DNA from: Nymphaea colorata
Lineage: Eukaryota; Streptophyta; Magnoliopsida; Nymphaeales; Nymphaeaceae
Direction: 5' to 3'
DNA length: 64,000 nucleotides
NCBI RefSeq assembly: GCF_008831285.2
Contig: NC_045139.1
Coordinates: 26,454,412-26,518,411 of the forward strand
The notes beneath the pieces are model-generated. The model searched no databases and was not told the DNA's origin. It worked only from the letters and a program-made list of their open reading frames with translations. Every line of letters begins with the position of its first letter. Position 1 is the stretch's first letter. Position numbers and translations under genes: made by a program. This document shows, one piece after another, positions 12,343 through 24,837 of this stretch.

Positions 12343-14225
12343 TTGAAGTTTGTTGGAAATGAGGATGTAAGTATAGATAAAGTTCATGAAGTAATTCCTA
12401 ATAGTGTTATGAGAAGTCAAAAGGTAAGGACTTCTTTAGTTTGGAATGCTTTTGAAGAAGTAATTGTGGGTGATGTGAAAAAATGTAGATACAAGTATGG
12501 CAAAGCAATATTTGTTATAAGTAGAGGAGGGAGTACATCATCAATGAAAAAACATAATATGAGTCAAAATAACTTGAGTTTTGGCGTTAGTGAAGTTTCA
12601 GGTCTTACCAATGAGTAAGTGTGCCAAACTTGATCCCGAAAAAATAAAAAAGACATTGGCTAATATGGTAGTTTGTCATAAATACATATTCAATATGGTT
12701 GAGCGTTGCTTATTTATATTTTTACTAAAGTTTTTTTTTATTTCAAATTGGTTATACATTTTGAGGACAATAGTAAAAAGAGATGTCACAAAATTATATG
12801 AGATAGAAAAAAAGAAGTTGAAGGAATATTTTAAAGATGTTATATCTATTGTCTTAACGACAAATATGTGGACATCTAACCAACAAATTAAGTATATTTC
12901 CATTACAGCTCACTTCATATATTATGCTTGGGCACTTCAAAAGCATATAATTGGTTTTAACCAAGTCGAGCCGTCTCATATTGGGAAGGATTTAGCAAAT
13001 GTAATTGCTAAAAATCTTCAAAAATATAAAATAAAAACAAAGATCATCTCCATTACAGTTGACAATGCTGCTTCTAATGATATCCTTGTAAGAATATTGA
13101 AAAAAAAATAGAGAAAAGTGATGTAAATCTACCAAAGCGGTAAATTTTTTCATGTCAGTTGTTGTGTATATATTTTAAATATGATAATGCAAGACAGTTT
13201 GTCTACTATTAGTGACAAACTTAGTAAAGATTAGAGAGGCAGTCAAACATATAAAATGTTCTCCATCAAAACTTCACAACTTTCAACTTATAGTAGATGA
13301 ATTTGAAATTCGTAGTAAAAAAAAAGTTGATATTAGATATTGAAACTCGATTGAATTCTACTTATTTGATGTTGGAGTCTTGCACTAATGCACAAGCATG
13401 TTTTTGATGGATATGATATGGAAGATGTTGGTCTTACTTGGTTTGTGGATGCAGATGATTGAGAGAGAGTACAAAAATATATACTTTTCTTGAATCATTT
13501 TATAATGTTTATGTGCTTTTTTTCAGGGTCAAGTATCCTACAACAAACCTATTTTACTTAGAAATTTGAGGAGTTTAAGAACTATTACAAGAAGAAGAAG
13601 TGAATGGATGTAGCTTTATGAAGAGAATGACAATAAAATGAAAGAAAAGTTAGCATTAGAGCTCCTACAATATATTGATGGTTATTAATTTTACACTAGA
13701 TCCAAGGATAAAGTTAAGTTTAATAGACTTTGTCTTTTCAAAGACTTTTAGTCAAATGGAAGAAAAGGTAGACAGATGGCATTAATAAGAAATACATTGC
13801 AAGAACTTTATAATAGCTATGTTACAAATATTGAAGGTTTAAATAATGATTGTTGAATGTGATGTTACTACTTTTATGAGAGGGACTAAATCATCTTGTA
13901 GCAATTCCAATAAATAGAGTGTAAGATTTTTTAGCTTTTTAAGTAAAGCAGACAATGTTCCTTTCTAAGCTCTTAAGTCCGAACTTGACATATATTAGAA
14001 AATGGATTGCTCAAATGTGATGTTACCACTCATGATTCGTGATATATTGATTTGATAAAAAGATAAAGAATTGAAATACCTCATTTTATCATATATGGCG
14101 TGAGATATATTGTCAGTTGCCTCTAAATTTGCTTCTAGTATAGGAGGTCAAATTGTGGATGAATGTATGAGTTTATTGAATCCAAAGATAGTAGACGAAT
14201 TAATTTGTGCAGGTGATTAGATAAG
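12343..14225 (+). pseudogene. hAT-superfamily transposase (ZBED type), degraded
   Basis: 12343-12618 encodes a damaged BED-like zinc finger region (VWNAFEEV, KKCRYKYGKA, a later SSMKKHN); the second metal-binding Cys appears lost. 12581-13111 carries the RNase H-like core: LTTNMWTSNQQIKYISITAHFI and later IITVDNAASND-type residues (ISITVDNAASND), both typical of plant hAT/RICESLEEPER transposases. Fragments of the rest follow in several frames. About 14050-14220 reads as the hAT C-terminal dimerisation domain (EIPHFI..., SKFASSIGGQIVDE, SLLNPKIVDELICAGD). Stops and frameshifts are scattered throughout. I could not locate terminal inverted repeats. Confidence 0.8.
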
Positions 14226-17200
14226 ATAGTATAGCGACTCAATGAATTTTGTACAATTATTGCTAAAGGTAAATACTAAAGTGTTTGTATAACAAAGTTT
14301 AGCATGTTTATTTGTGCTTATGTGTTATAGCAGTTGTTTAGTGATTAATTATTATTGGTTTTCTTATAGGACACTGCTGAAGATGAGATAGCATGATTCA
14401 ATATCAATTCAAACATATTATGCAGTAAGCTTTAGACTTTTACTTTTGTTAGTTACTGCTTTTGAAGAATTTCATTTTTTTATTATTCTTGTAGTTTATG
14501 TTGTTTGCAGAGCTGCATGATTCCCATTCTCCTAGTTTTTGGTATTGTAACAGCTAACAAAACACCAGGTATAGTTCTAAGTCTTTTGAACACACTCAAT
14601 CATCACTTTTTATCATGCTAACATTTTCATTTTTTTATACTAATATTTCTATGTCCACTGTGTTAGGTTTTATTGTTAGAGGCTCTGAAGGAGATTCATA
14701 AAAGTGCCTTTTTATTAGCAGACATCAATCTTATCTATCAATATTAATTATTAAGTGAAGGGACTACTTTTTTTTTCTATGAATTTTCTGTACTCAACAA
14801 TTTGACTTATTAGTGATATGTTTATACAGAATTTGTCAATCTTTTGAAGCTATCGTCACTATTATCTCTCTCCTTGTTTCTTTTTAGTTTTCCCCATCTT
14901 TTGTTTCATTACTTGTGTATCACAACATTTCATTGCTTGAATGATTTCTAACAATTGGTTTATAACTGTCAATTTGCCATCAATGTGAAGAAGTCATTGA
15001 AGAAAAGTCACTCGAACAGTTATTATATTAAACTTTTCTTCTATGTTTTTAGTTTGTTTAAGATAGAAAAAACTGGCTTAACCTTGACTAAAATTTGAAC
15101 TCTAATTCAACTCTGACTTGACAGATGTTACAATTTTTGTTGCACATGTCAAATTTGGAGGAAAGATTGAAGTTGTGAGCAGTACACTTGATATCAAGCC
15201 ATCTTCAAATGCATTGGAAATCATGACATCCGTTTTGGGCTTATGATTATCTGCATCTTGTGATAGCACATGCTTTTCTTTTTCTTTCTTTTTTTCTTTT
15301 TCTATCGTTTTGCCTTGGAGTCATTGATGACTTGTTCTTCTTTAATTTCATCTTGTTTCTTTTATCTATGAAATTAATTTTTTTAAATTTTTCAAAAAAA
15401 AAAGGTGGTTCACCATATTGAAAAATCTGAAGTCCAGGAAGCAACATATACTACCTCAGTTCCACTTAATTGTTGTGTCTCATTCTTACATTTTTTTTTC
15501 TTGTGTCCTAGTTTCTTTTTTGTTGTGTTGGTGTTTTGTTTGTTGTTTTCCTTGTGTCTTTTTTTTTTTTTGTGTTTTGTTGTTATGCTCATGTGACTTG
15601 TTTGGAGAGTTGAAAAGGGGCTGTACTTTTTTATTTTGATAATAATGATACTGAAATATCCAAGTGTTCTTTAAAACATAATATCCAGCCTCTTGCTCTT
15701 CATTGTCCTTTGTCTGAAGTAGTTGTTAGTCACCATTTTCAACCTCTTCCTCTTGATTCTTCATTCCCTTTTTTGTGTTTCTACTTGTATCATAAGTTTT
15801 CTTTTGCTTATAAGATAAGTTTTCTTTTGCTTATAAGATAAGTTTTCCTTTGCTTTTTGAGGCACCTTAATAGATCATCCTTGAACAACACCTTTCCAAA
15901 CTGCAGCAACTTGACTGCAGTTGAGATAATGTGAATAATACACAGTTCATGATTGTCTTTTGGTTTGCATGATTATCAAAATTTAGTAAAATATGAACTC
16001 TAATTTCTCTGATTTTGCATTGAACTGAGTTACAACAGCTTGAACTAAAATTGAAGAAATGCCATTGAGTCCTCTTAATTGGAGTTGTTATTGAAATAAA
16101 AGGGAAAATCTAACACTTACTTTGGCCTAGTTTTTTCAAATGTTTATCTATTGAATTCAGCAAATGTTCATCTATTGAATTCAACAAATAGATGGCATTG
16201 CTTCAATTTTAGTATTTGAGGACTCAATGGCTTGTTGCTTGACCAAATGGTAATCCTTCTATGAGTTTGTTAGTTTTTAAGCTTTGAGTTAGGAATTGTC
16301 AGTAAGGAACTTGTGAAATTAGGTGGAGAGCATAGCTTTGTATCTAAATGTGCCTTGTAGATTGCATATCTCTTTTTTTTGTCTTTTTGGTAGTCTTAGT
16401 ACTATAAAATATTTATGTCATTAGATGCAAAGTCACTCGAGAGCCAAAGATTTATAACCAATATTTGGTTGTCAACCAAATGAATGGCATAATCATGACA
16501 ATTTTTTATAGTACTATTACTACTGTTCATATTTAGCCTTGTGTCGTGTTTCAAATAGGAAATTATATGCACCGGCCGCAGTTGATGAAATTATATATAT
16601 ATATTTTTTTTCTGTTTTCAGCTAAGCCGCCTTTTGTCTTTTTTGCCGTTTCCAGGGGCATTTTAATCTTTTCAAAGGAACTCGTTTCTTGGCGACCCGG
16701 ACATCTAATCAGCTTGTTCCCGACAACCTTAATCAGATGGCTTTTTCCTAAAAGGGGACCGACCACTTTTGTTCTCACATAATGAAAGCGAAATTAATAA
16801 AACTACGCTCAAGTTTTAAAAGAATTTGCAAATAGCCGTCCAACATTAAGCTATTTTTACAAACGGTTCTTGACATATAAAAATTCTCAGACTAGCTTTT
16901 TCGTTTATATTTATCCGAAAACCCATAGTTACGCAAGGGAAGGTTATATGCTTGGGCCCGAACACGTAATGGGTGTTGGAAGCTCAGAATGACAGAAATG
17001 CCCCCTCAATTGTAGAAAGTGAGAGCCCTTTTTAGTTAAGCATGGGTTGCCCTTTATAAGGCGATAAGTTTTACCCAATGGCAAATTGCATCGCATGCCC
17101 TTTTAATCTGCGACAGTGAAAGTGGTCAACCTCCTTTACAACCATGCGATGTGGTTGAGTTGAGCCCTTTCATTATTGCATTGCATTGCAGGTGAAAGGG

Positions 17201-18290
17201 CATAACAAACAACATTCTTTGGTTTTTACCCTTGTTCTATTCGTTGTCAACTTTTTCCTTTTTTTTGTTCTTTGTTTACTTTTTTACGCCTACTTCTTCC
17301 CCTATAAGGGGTTCCTATTAGGGTCCTAACATATATAACTTCATCTCAAAACCAGGGCAACCAGAGGTTTTATTAAAGAGTACAAAGAGAGGGAGAAGCC
17401 GTAATGAGAGTCCATGCCTAGTATTTTATAGTAAAAATATAAACGGTCAAATTAAATGAGAAAAAAATGCAACATGAGATTTTGATATGAGTAGTCTGAT
17501 CATTCATTCTATGAACAAACTAGTGCCGGATTACTCTCACGAAAAGTATACTACTACTTCTTCCATAAGTTTTGAATTGGCTTTGGACCCCAAAGGATAG
17601 AAGAAAAGTTTTTATGTCAAAAAAAGGTTTTTAATATCATTTTTTCAAAAACTTAACCTCCAAGAATTTATTCTTTAAAAAGATCCGTGCCACGTCAGCC
17701 CTAGTCATGTGCAAAACAAGAATAAGATGGACCATGTTTACAAATTCCTGTCACGAATCAAATAAAACCATATCAAAATTGATTTCAAGTTCCCGTAGAT
17801 CACATCAAGATGGTCAAAAACTTTAAAAAAGATGTAAAAAACCCTATTTCTAGAATGTATCGGCAAACCTGTCCCCATCGGCGTACGAAGCTGAGAGAGA
17901 GAGAGAGGGGACACAGAAAGAGAGTCGCAAGTCTCTAAAAAATTGACTTGGAAGAGCCTAGTAAAGTAACGAAGCCATTCCTTACTTTGAAAGGAAGGAA
18001 GGGAGGAAAAAGCCCCCAACTTTTCCGGCCGGGCAGAAAACAGAGATGCAGAACAGAAGAGGGACTGATTGAATTTGAATACCCTCCTGGCCTTTTCTTC
18101 TCTGATTGTCCTAAAAATCCCAAAGCAATAAAAACAACTAGAAAAAATTGAATACATTTATGGCAAGAATAAAGAATGTATTTATGTCTGCAGGAGGAGA
18201 AAAGACAGATACTGCCTCTTTGAGAATCTGCTTCTGCTGTCCCCATCAACAAAAAGACCTTGCCATGGTCCTTAATCACCTTTTATTCTC
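14226..18290. other. long AT-rich stretch without a recognised gene
   Basis: Reading frames at 15247-15639 are made of poly-T/Phe and poly-A/Lys runs. A 26-bp unit is tandemly repeated at about 15793-15850, and TCTATTGAATTCA(G/A)CAAAT is duplicated at 16146-16190. 15120-15244 encodes a short frame ending in KPSSNALEIMTSVLGL that I do not recognise. Nothing else is supportable. Confidence 0.45.
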
Positions 18291-18403
18291 AGGTTTAACT
18301 ACTTCCCGACCACATTCCCTTCCGCTTACTGCTATTCCACCGTCCTCCTCCCCTGCTCTCCAGGAGCGCCTGGCCGGGAGAAGGCCGATACTTTGTGGTT
18401 TTG

Positions 18404-19787
18404 TTATGCCAACAAGGCCCGCACTCCCTGCCCCCTTTCTCTTCTCCGGCCATTCCCGTTACCATTGGCCCAGTTCCGCTTTGCCCGTAACGATTGGTCG
18501 TTGTCGCGGAACTCAGTAAGGCTCTGATTCTCTTGATGGTACTTCTCTGGCGCCCAGTCGTCGAACTCTTCTCCCCAGCCACATGCGGCACCATGGTTGT
18601 TAACCGCCCAATCGTCGCCCCAACCTGAACGGGGGATCGGAGCGTTGCCCTTGTCCTCATCAGGTGGAATCTCGCGACCATCCCATGAGTTCGAATCGAA
18701 TATTCCGTCCTTGCTCTGCATCGCCGCTGCCCGGACTTGATTGTCGTCGTTGTCATCGCCCCACCCCGAACAAGGGATGGCACTGATGTCTTGATTCTCC
18801 CAGATGATGCTCAAGACTTCCGGCCTGTCTCCCTCTCCGATTTCTTCCTCCATAGAGTTTAGGAGCTCGGGGTCGGTCCCGGCGGCGACGGAGTCCCAGT
18901 CGATTCTGTCGATGAAGATGTCAGGGTCAGGAAGAGAGACATCACAGGGCAGATCGTTGATCTTAGCCCAGAAACGCTTCTTGGCGTTGGTGAACGCTTC
19001 TTCTCCAGCTGAATCGTCCCACTGAACCACGTTCGCGAATAAGGACATGACCTTCTTGGTTTCCAAGACCTTCGACCAAGGAATGAAGCAGACTCTGGCG
19101 CAGAACTCCTTCTCCCAAGATGGAACCGTTGGCTTCCAGTAGCCTAAACTGCCTACTGATAGACGCCGGAAAGTTAGAATCGTACAACCACAATTGGAAA
19201 AAGAGAAGAAGAAGTGAAGGAGAAAACAGAACGTTGTCAACTGTCAAGAACAATTGGAACGCAAGGATATCATACCACGTCAACATCACATATACCAGCA
19301 ACTGAGATAGAAACAGAGATAGGAACTCCACTTTGAAATAAAAAAATATGTTTCCTAATCTATTTCATTTGAATGGAGGAATAGATTGGGAAAACGAATT
19401 AAGAAACTCAAAAGGACAGAAGCGTTTAGAAACGCGTTTGTTAGCTTTGTTTGAAAGAGAGAGAGAGAGAGAACAATTTAACAGATTGACGATTGCAACT
19501 AACAAATTCTTTGTTCCCCGTTCGGCGTTCGAATCTCACTCGGAAAGAAGACCCAGATGAAACAGAGGAACCGTCTCCACCGACCAGAACACCCGTGCAA
19601 GATCAAGAAACCAACTCCAAAAATCCCAGAGACGCAACCAGAACCGCCGGTCAAAAACCAGACTCCCCAAACACCCAAACGAGCAAGACAACGCCAATTC
19701 CAAGAACAATACAAGGGGAGCAAACATAAACCAGTAACTACCTCTAGGCGGCTTCCTGTATCTCTGTTTGGCCGTCATCGAGCTCAT
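18404..19787 (-). CDS. plant protein of unknown function with acidic GWG motifs (2 exons)
   Basis: Exon 1 is 19742-19787 (ATG AGC TCG..., donor GGTAGTTA) and exon 2 is 18404-19155 (acceptor TATCAG). Together they give 798 nt, 265 residues, and the split Val codon joins in frame. The N-terminal part has the conserved block YWKPTVPSWEKEFC ... IPWSKVLETKK ... WDDSAGEEAFTNAKKRFWAKI ... LPCDVSLPDPDIFIDRIDWD. I recognise this from memory as a plant-specific family without a known role. The C-terminal half is acidic with three GWG motifs (SGWGDD twice, CGWGEE once), then a basic Gly/Asn/Arg end. No signal peptide or membrane segment is seen. The frame is intact and a TATA box lies upstream, so it is probably expressed. 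The exact C-terminus could differ if a further 3' exon exists. Confidence 0.75.
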
Positions 19788-20125
19788 CGCCGGCGTCTCC
19801 CGCGATCCCCACCGATCACGCATCTCCCAAAACCCCACGGGAACCCTCCCGGACTCGCTTTCGAATCCAATCACCGGAGAAGACCGAAAACGAATAATGA
19901 CAACACGAAACGATCACATCCAGCGGTCTCCACGGAATAAAGTTTCTCACCAGACAGGATGGTGAGGAAAAGCAGGACTAATAGAGGGAGAAGCAGGGGA
20001 TGAGGAGGAAGCGAAGCTGAACAAAGGAGGGGAGAGTGAGGAGGAACGACGGTTGATTTTGCCGCTTGTTTCTCTCTTACGGGTTGATTGATCCCCACGC
20101 GATATTTATTTATAACTGCTTCGTC

Positions 20126-20133
20126 TATTTATA
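20126..20133 (-). promoter_or_regulatory. TATA box for the GWG-motif gene
   Basis: Minus-strand TATAAATA in the context CGCGTATAAATAGACG, about 340 bases before the ATG at 19787. The sequence between is GC-richer and Pro/Arg-coding in chance frames, as expected of a plant 5' leader. Transcription would start near 20095-20100. Confidence 0.5.
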
Positions 20134-21435
20134 CGCGAGCATGAGTGGGGAAGCGTTTATAGGAGTTCGCGTTTCAACGTACAGCCCTACTTCGGGGAAT
20201 AATTACCGGAAAGCCATCAACTGCTGGGACCCATAGCTGCTTTCTATTTTCCGTTCACTCGGTCTCTTGCGGTTTCTGAAATTTCGTCCCCAACTTCGAT
20301 CGTCACAGCATGATGTTCTTGTTCTAGGAAATATAATGTGATTACATTCAGTGTTTGAATTAAGCAGAAAATCTATGATCGCATCATGGTTTCTGAAACA
20401 AGAAATCAAAATTTTTTTTCTTACAAAATGTCATTTTATTGTTGCCAAAATGTTAAACAATGTAAAAACCTTTATGGTAGAAATAAAAGGATTGTTGAAC
20501 TGTCTTTTTTAGTGATGAACACAGCAGTATTAATTAGCATTCATGCCATGCTTCTACAAATGTTTCTATTATGATTAACTCAAACTGTGTTAACGTTTGA
20601 TAGTTCCAAATTTCCAATCGCTACCCGTTTTAGGCAATCTCTAAATCATGGTAGAGATAAGTAGCAGAGTTAGAAAATTTGGCTGATGGCCACTGGTTGG
20701 GACTCTTTATAAGCACAAAAACTCTTCAAAGGTACTGGATTGATGATGACACGAGTCATTATATATTGATCATTTTACGTGTATCATGAGTCCATGTGAT
20801 ATAAGTAGAAACTCGTTTGAACTTTTGCCTTATTGATAAATCGGCACGTCTCCCGAGAACACACGTTAGTCTACAGGTGACACGAGAGATTCACAACTAA
20901 AATGGCGAGTCAATGTGAGAAAGACTGGAGTTTGATTCGAGCCTATGAAGGTTTTGAGTAATGCAGCAAGAGATTAATGTGCAACTAATATGGCCATTCT
21001 ATGTATCATAAAAGGAGATTTTACTTTGGACTTCGTATTTTTAAACAAAAATGTTCGTCATTGTACATGCCATGATTTATAAAAGAAATTAAAGGGGAGA
21101 AGTTTAATTTTTAATATGTTTAATGTGATTTAATGCAAGACATCATTCACATGATTTACGGTTTGTTGGCTGAGAATGTTGTCTATCTAAGCCAATGCAC
21201 TTTTGGTAAAAGATTTAATCACGATCCAAAAGTTTTCACGTCATAAATGTTCAAGTAAAACGATGAGTACATCTCTCGTACAAAGTTATTAGTTTAAAAA
21301 AACATTTCAAGCAACAAATTTATGATGACTGATATCATCATTGGCAGGTGCGCAGCCAAGATGAATGGGGCCAACAGGGGAACTTACAAACTTTATTGCA
21401 TAGATACAATAGGCCTAAAATCTTTGATATCCTTA
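20134..21435. other. no gene recognised
   Basis: Upstream flank of the GWG-motif gene followed by AT-rich sequence with only short frames. Confidence 0.45.
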
Positions 21436-21550
21436 GTAAGGGTTGGACATCAGTCGTGTACCCGACGGGTACAGGCCGATTTGAACTGATAAGATTTTTT
21501 ATATATATAATTTATTAATGTTTATATATCATTATAATATTTTATTATGA

Positions 21551-21598
<48 letters not shown>

Positions 21599-21713
21599 GA
21601 GTTCAAATTCAAGTTTCAAGAGTTTTAAGTGTCAGAACCCGAACCCAGGTTCCGGGCTGGCCTGACTCCTTAATCGGTTCGGTCCGATACCCGGACTTAA
21701 TCTTAGCCCTTAC
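21436..21713. mobile_element. short inverted-repeat element with internal (TA)n
   Basis: Starts GTAAGGGTTGGAC and ends with a sequence whose complement starts GTAAGGGCTAAGA, giving imperfect terminal inverted repeats. The interior has CCCGACGGGTAC and GGTTCGGTCCGATACCCGG near the ends and an AT dinucleotide tract at about 21557-21594. The same style of composition occurs in the element at 59965-60298. No coding capacity. Target duplication not certain. Confidence 0.4.
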
Positions 21714-21990
21714 AAATTAGTGATGAGAACAATGTGTGCACAGTTGGATCTCACATCGACAATGGTATTGCGACCCTGCCTCAGATTGACCTGTGCTTGG
21801 AAAAAGTTTGTGTTGTTGTCGTCTTCACAGAGCCACTTTGTTCTAGCCTTCTGACGCCACAGAGAAGCTTCTTCCTTTAACGATGACTCAATCTCATGCC
21901 TCAAGATCCACTCCAAGTTGACGTCCCAATTCATGTCTGCTTGAATCCTGTTTTGGATCGCCTGAAGCTCCATTCTCAGGTTCTACGGCT
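21714..21990 (-). mobile_element. LINE fragment (segment upstream of the RT domain)
   Basis: The minus-strand frame at 21710-21973 reads HEIESSLKEEASLWRQKART followed by WLCEDDNNTNFFQAQVNLRQGRN. This is the characteristic EExLWRQKSR...WLxxGDxNTxFFH segment between endonuclease and reverse transcriptase in plant L1 elements. Only this piece remains, and it abuts a short inverted-repeat element on its 3' side. Confidence 0.7.
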
Positions 21991-23835
21991 TCCCGATGCT
22001 GTGAGTCGGATTGAGAATGAGAGTGTTCTCAGCCCTTCCATGCTTGATTCACTGTTCGTCTTCAGGAATCCACACCCTCGGCTGACATCCACTGAGGAGA
22101 CCAGACCAATTAATTTTAATACAAGATTGTTGACATTGTTATACAATTCAATTAAAAAACTGTCAAATGGTACTTAGATCATCTACAAGAAATCGTCATA
22201 AAGCCTATCTTCTTCTTAGTAAATATTACAAGTTTATCTACCAACCTTCATAAGCTTAGTTATCCTCTTCTCATAGGGAACAAATCCAGCAACCTCCCTT
22301 ATAAGGTTCCAAATAAAATGAGACTATTTTCTACCTTTCTGAATAATAAAGAATGTTCAAAGAAGTTATCTATAAGAAAAGAAAGCATGCTCAAATCAAA
22401 CAACAACATTATAGTTGTTATTTAATGTTAAGAGGCTTCTCAATATATAACAGAATGTATAGAAACTCTGAGCTCCTAAAGGGCATTACTGTTAATAAGA
22501 ACTCAAGTTCCATAAGTGAATTTCATCAAAATACTGAAAAGTGACTAAAATAACATGCTGCATGGAAAATGTATAATTCATTACTTATAAAACAGTAAAT
22601 TGGATAAAGTATTTTTAGATACCAATCTGTTTTTTTTTTGGGAGGCAAAAAAGCAACAATCATACAGTTTCCACTGGGCAATGAAAATTTCATGTTTCTT
22701 CTTTTAGTATAGTAACTTTCAATCAATGAATGCATTTCAGCAATGAAAATGGCAAACACAGTATTGACTTGTCATGATTTTTTGAAAGTTTTAAATAGGC
22801 TTAAGAGAATTTGATGCACAGGAAGAATTTAACGTGGTAAATTTATCATGATAAATTTTTCTGAAAAAATTTACAGGATGAAATTTCTCCATCTTCCAAT
22901 CTGAGGCTCTGTTTGATGACAGGGTAGAATTTAACGTGGTAAAATTAACCCTGTTTGATGCACAAGGTAGAAAATTTGAGAGATTTTTTTTTAAGACTGT
23001 TAGTAGTAGTTGTTTTTCTTTTCCTTCTCCTCCTCAATTTCCTCTTTGTTTATATAACCCGTGCAGACAAGCATGGTCTATTTTTTTTTGGTCATCTAAA
23101 ACCAAATTCTAGACACACAACCAATGGAATGGCCTATTTATTTAGCAACGAATTGAGGTTGCAATCAAGCATGAAAACCCAGTTGAGTGCAAAAAAGTGA
23201 CTTTCAACTTCCAGTGCTTTAATTCAGTTCAACAAGCAGTAACTTGCAAAATCCTTCACATGATATAACATTAGCCAAACCAAACATAATTGCAAAAGTA
23301 ACAGCTAAATGTGATCCATAAAGCATTTTACCATATCTATATGCTAATGAATCATATGAAGAGAGGCACTGCCATGACAAAGTTTTTTGTTTCTGATGTG
23401 AAGATTTTCACATGACAAAAATGTATTAAATCAAAGCACACCATTACTCAAAACGCAGCTATTTGCTAGCAGGCAACCGTTACTAGTTGGCTACCTAAGG
23501 TGCAACAACATGAAAGCAGAGAATGCAGCAAACACTAACATAATATGAAATTGGTACTGCAGTTTACAGGAAGGTCAATCAAATTTCTGTTTATGAAGGT
23601 CAATCAAATTGCAGTTTACTTGAAACCTGTTGAACATCAGAGAGAAAAAATTGCCTTTACTTCACTGTATACATTCAAGTGCTAAAGAACATCAGAATCA
23701 GCAGAAGATTGTCCACTCTCTAGAAGCAAAAGGCAATTTTTCAGGACGCCGAAGAACTGATGTCTCTCTGGTCCCAACAAACCAACAAGCTTTTCGTCCA
23801 GTGCACTGTCACTAACCCAGGAACTGATGTCTCTC
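21991..23835. other. no gene recognised
   Basis: AT-rich sequence. 22800-22980 has repeated GAATTTAACGTGGTAAA motifs and CTGTTTGATG, similar to sequence in the palindrome cluster at 24.8-25.25 kb, and may be a decayed relative of it. 23682-23870 (-) has a direct repeat of GAGAGACATCAGTTC. Confidence 0.4.
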
Positions 23836-24011
23836 TGTGTCTTTCTTGAATGCAAAGCCGAGAACCGCAATTTTTTTACCAGGAGCAGTGTTGAACATGG
23901 ACGAAACTACCAGTTAACGAACCGGCTCTTCTGGTAGTCATTGATCTTGATGACTTGCTTTATCTGCTCTTGTGGCTTCATAAAGTTGCAGACATTGCAT
24001 TCGGAGGAGAT
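23836..24011 (-). pseudogene. UDP-glucose 6-dehydrogenase fragment
   Basis: Minus-strand reading gives SECN..., then KQVIKINDYQKSRFVN. After a one-base deletion and an in-frame stop it gives SSMFNT and GKKIAVLGFAFKKDT. These are hallmark segments of plant UDP-glucose dehydrogenase, the cytosolic enzyme that oxidises UDP-glucose to UDP-glucuronate: the central helix followed by the Rossmann strand of the C-terminal domain. Homology ends right after KKDT; the expected GDTRETPA is replaced by unrelated sequence. The piece crosses no visible intron. It is a gene fragment, not a working gene. Confidence 0.75.
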
Positions 24012-24499
24012 CCTCTATGCCAAGAAGGGAAAAACCGAATTAGCCTAGGTCGAAATGCATTCAACTTGACTCTCGTTTTTCAGCTCCAAATCTGTGAACG
24101 ACGTCGTGAAAACACCAGATCTGGCTACATATTATGAAACTAGTTGATGAATTGATCTAAAAAAATATGCACGCTTCAAGGAAAAAAACAAGACATCCAG
24201 AATCGCAGGGATTCAAAAAAGAACCTGTAAGAGATAGTTTTCATATTGTTCTGCAAATTCTCAGCATTGAAGATAGGCACATCAATGTTACCATTCTTCA
24301 ATTTCTTCTTGGAAGCACCCAATTCATCTCCAATCGCCATATTTCTTCCAAAATAATTAAGTTACTGAATTACACAAAATTCCTGCTAATTGATCCAAAA
24401 AACGAAGATCCCCAAAAACAAAAACTCATCGCCATCAGCCTCTGTCCAAAACGAAGCAGATTTTGGGGAAGTTTCTAAGTTGGACTGAACATCCATTAA

Positions 24500-24830
24500 C
24501 TACTCAAGAGTCTTGACACTCACATCTCCAAGAGAGAAGACGAACCCATGAATTGATCCATTGACAAAACCAGTCAGTGTGAAAAAGGAACCTGAGGGAA
24601 GCTGTGAGGGTTGAGCAGCAGCGATGAAGGAGGGGAAGTAGATGGAACCCGAGGAGAGCGGCGAGGGTTGAGCAGCGACGGCGGAGCGGCAACGGTGAGG
24701 GTGGCGACGGTGGAGCGGCGGCGGTGAGAGCGGCGATGGCGGAGCGGCGACGGTGAGCAGGCAGCTATTCTCAAATGTGAGGGAGATCGTCGACTGCGGA
24801 GGAAGACGCGCGGGTGAATGCCTTCGAAAG
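24500..24830. other. GC-rich CGGCGG-repeat sequence, no gene recognised
   Basis: Imperfect repeats of GAGCGGCGACGGTGAG give Arg/Ser/Pro frames on the minus strand. These look like repeat artefacts rather than a gene. Confidence 0.4.
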
Positions 24831-24837
24831 GAAAATG

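Noticed and set aside
15405-15639. Phe/Cys-rich frames
   Set aside because: Poly-T artefact.
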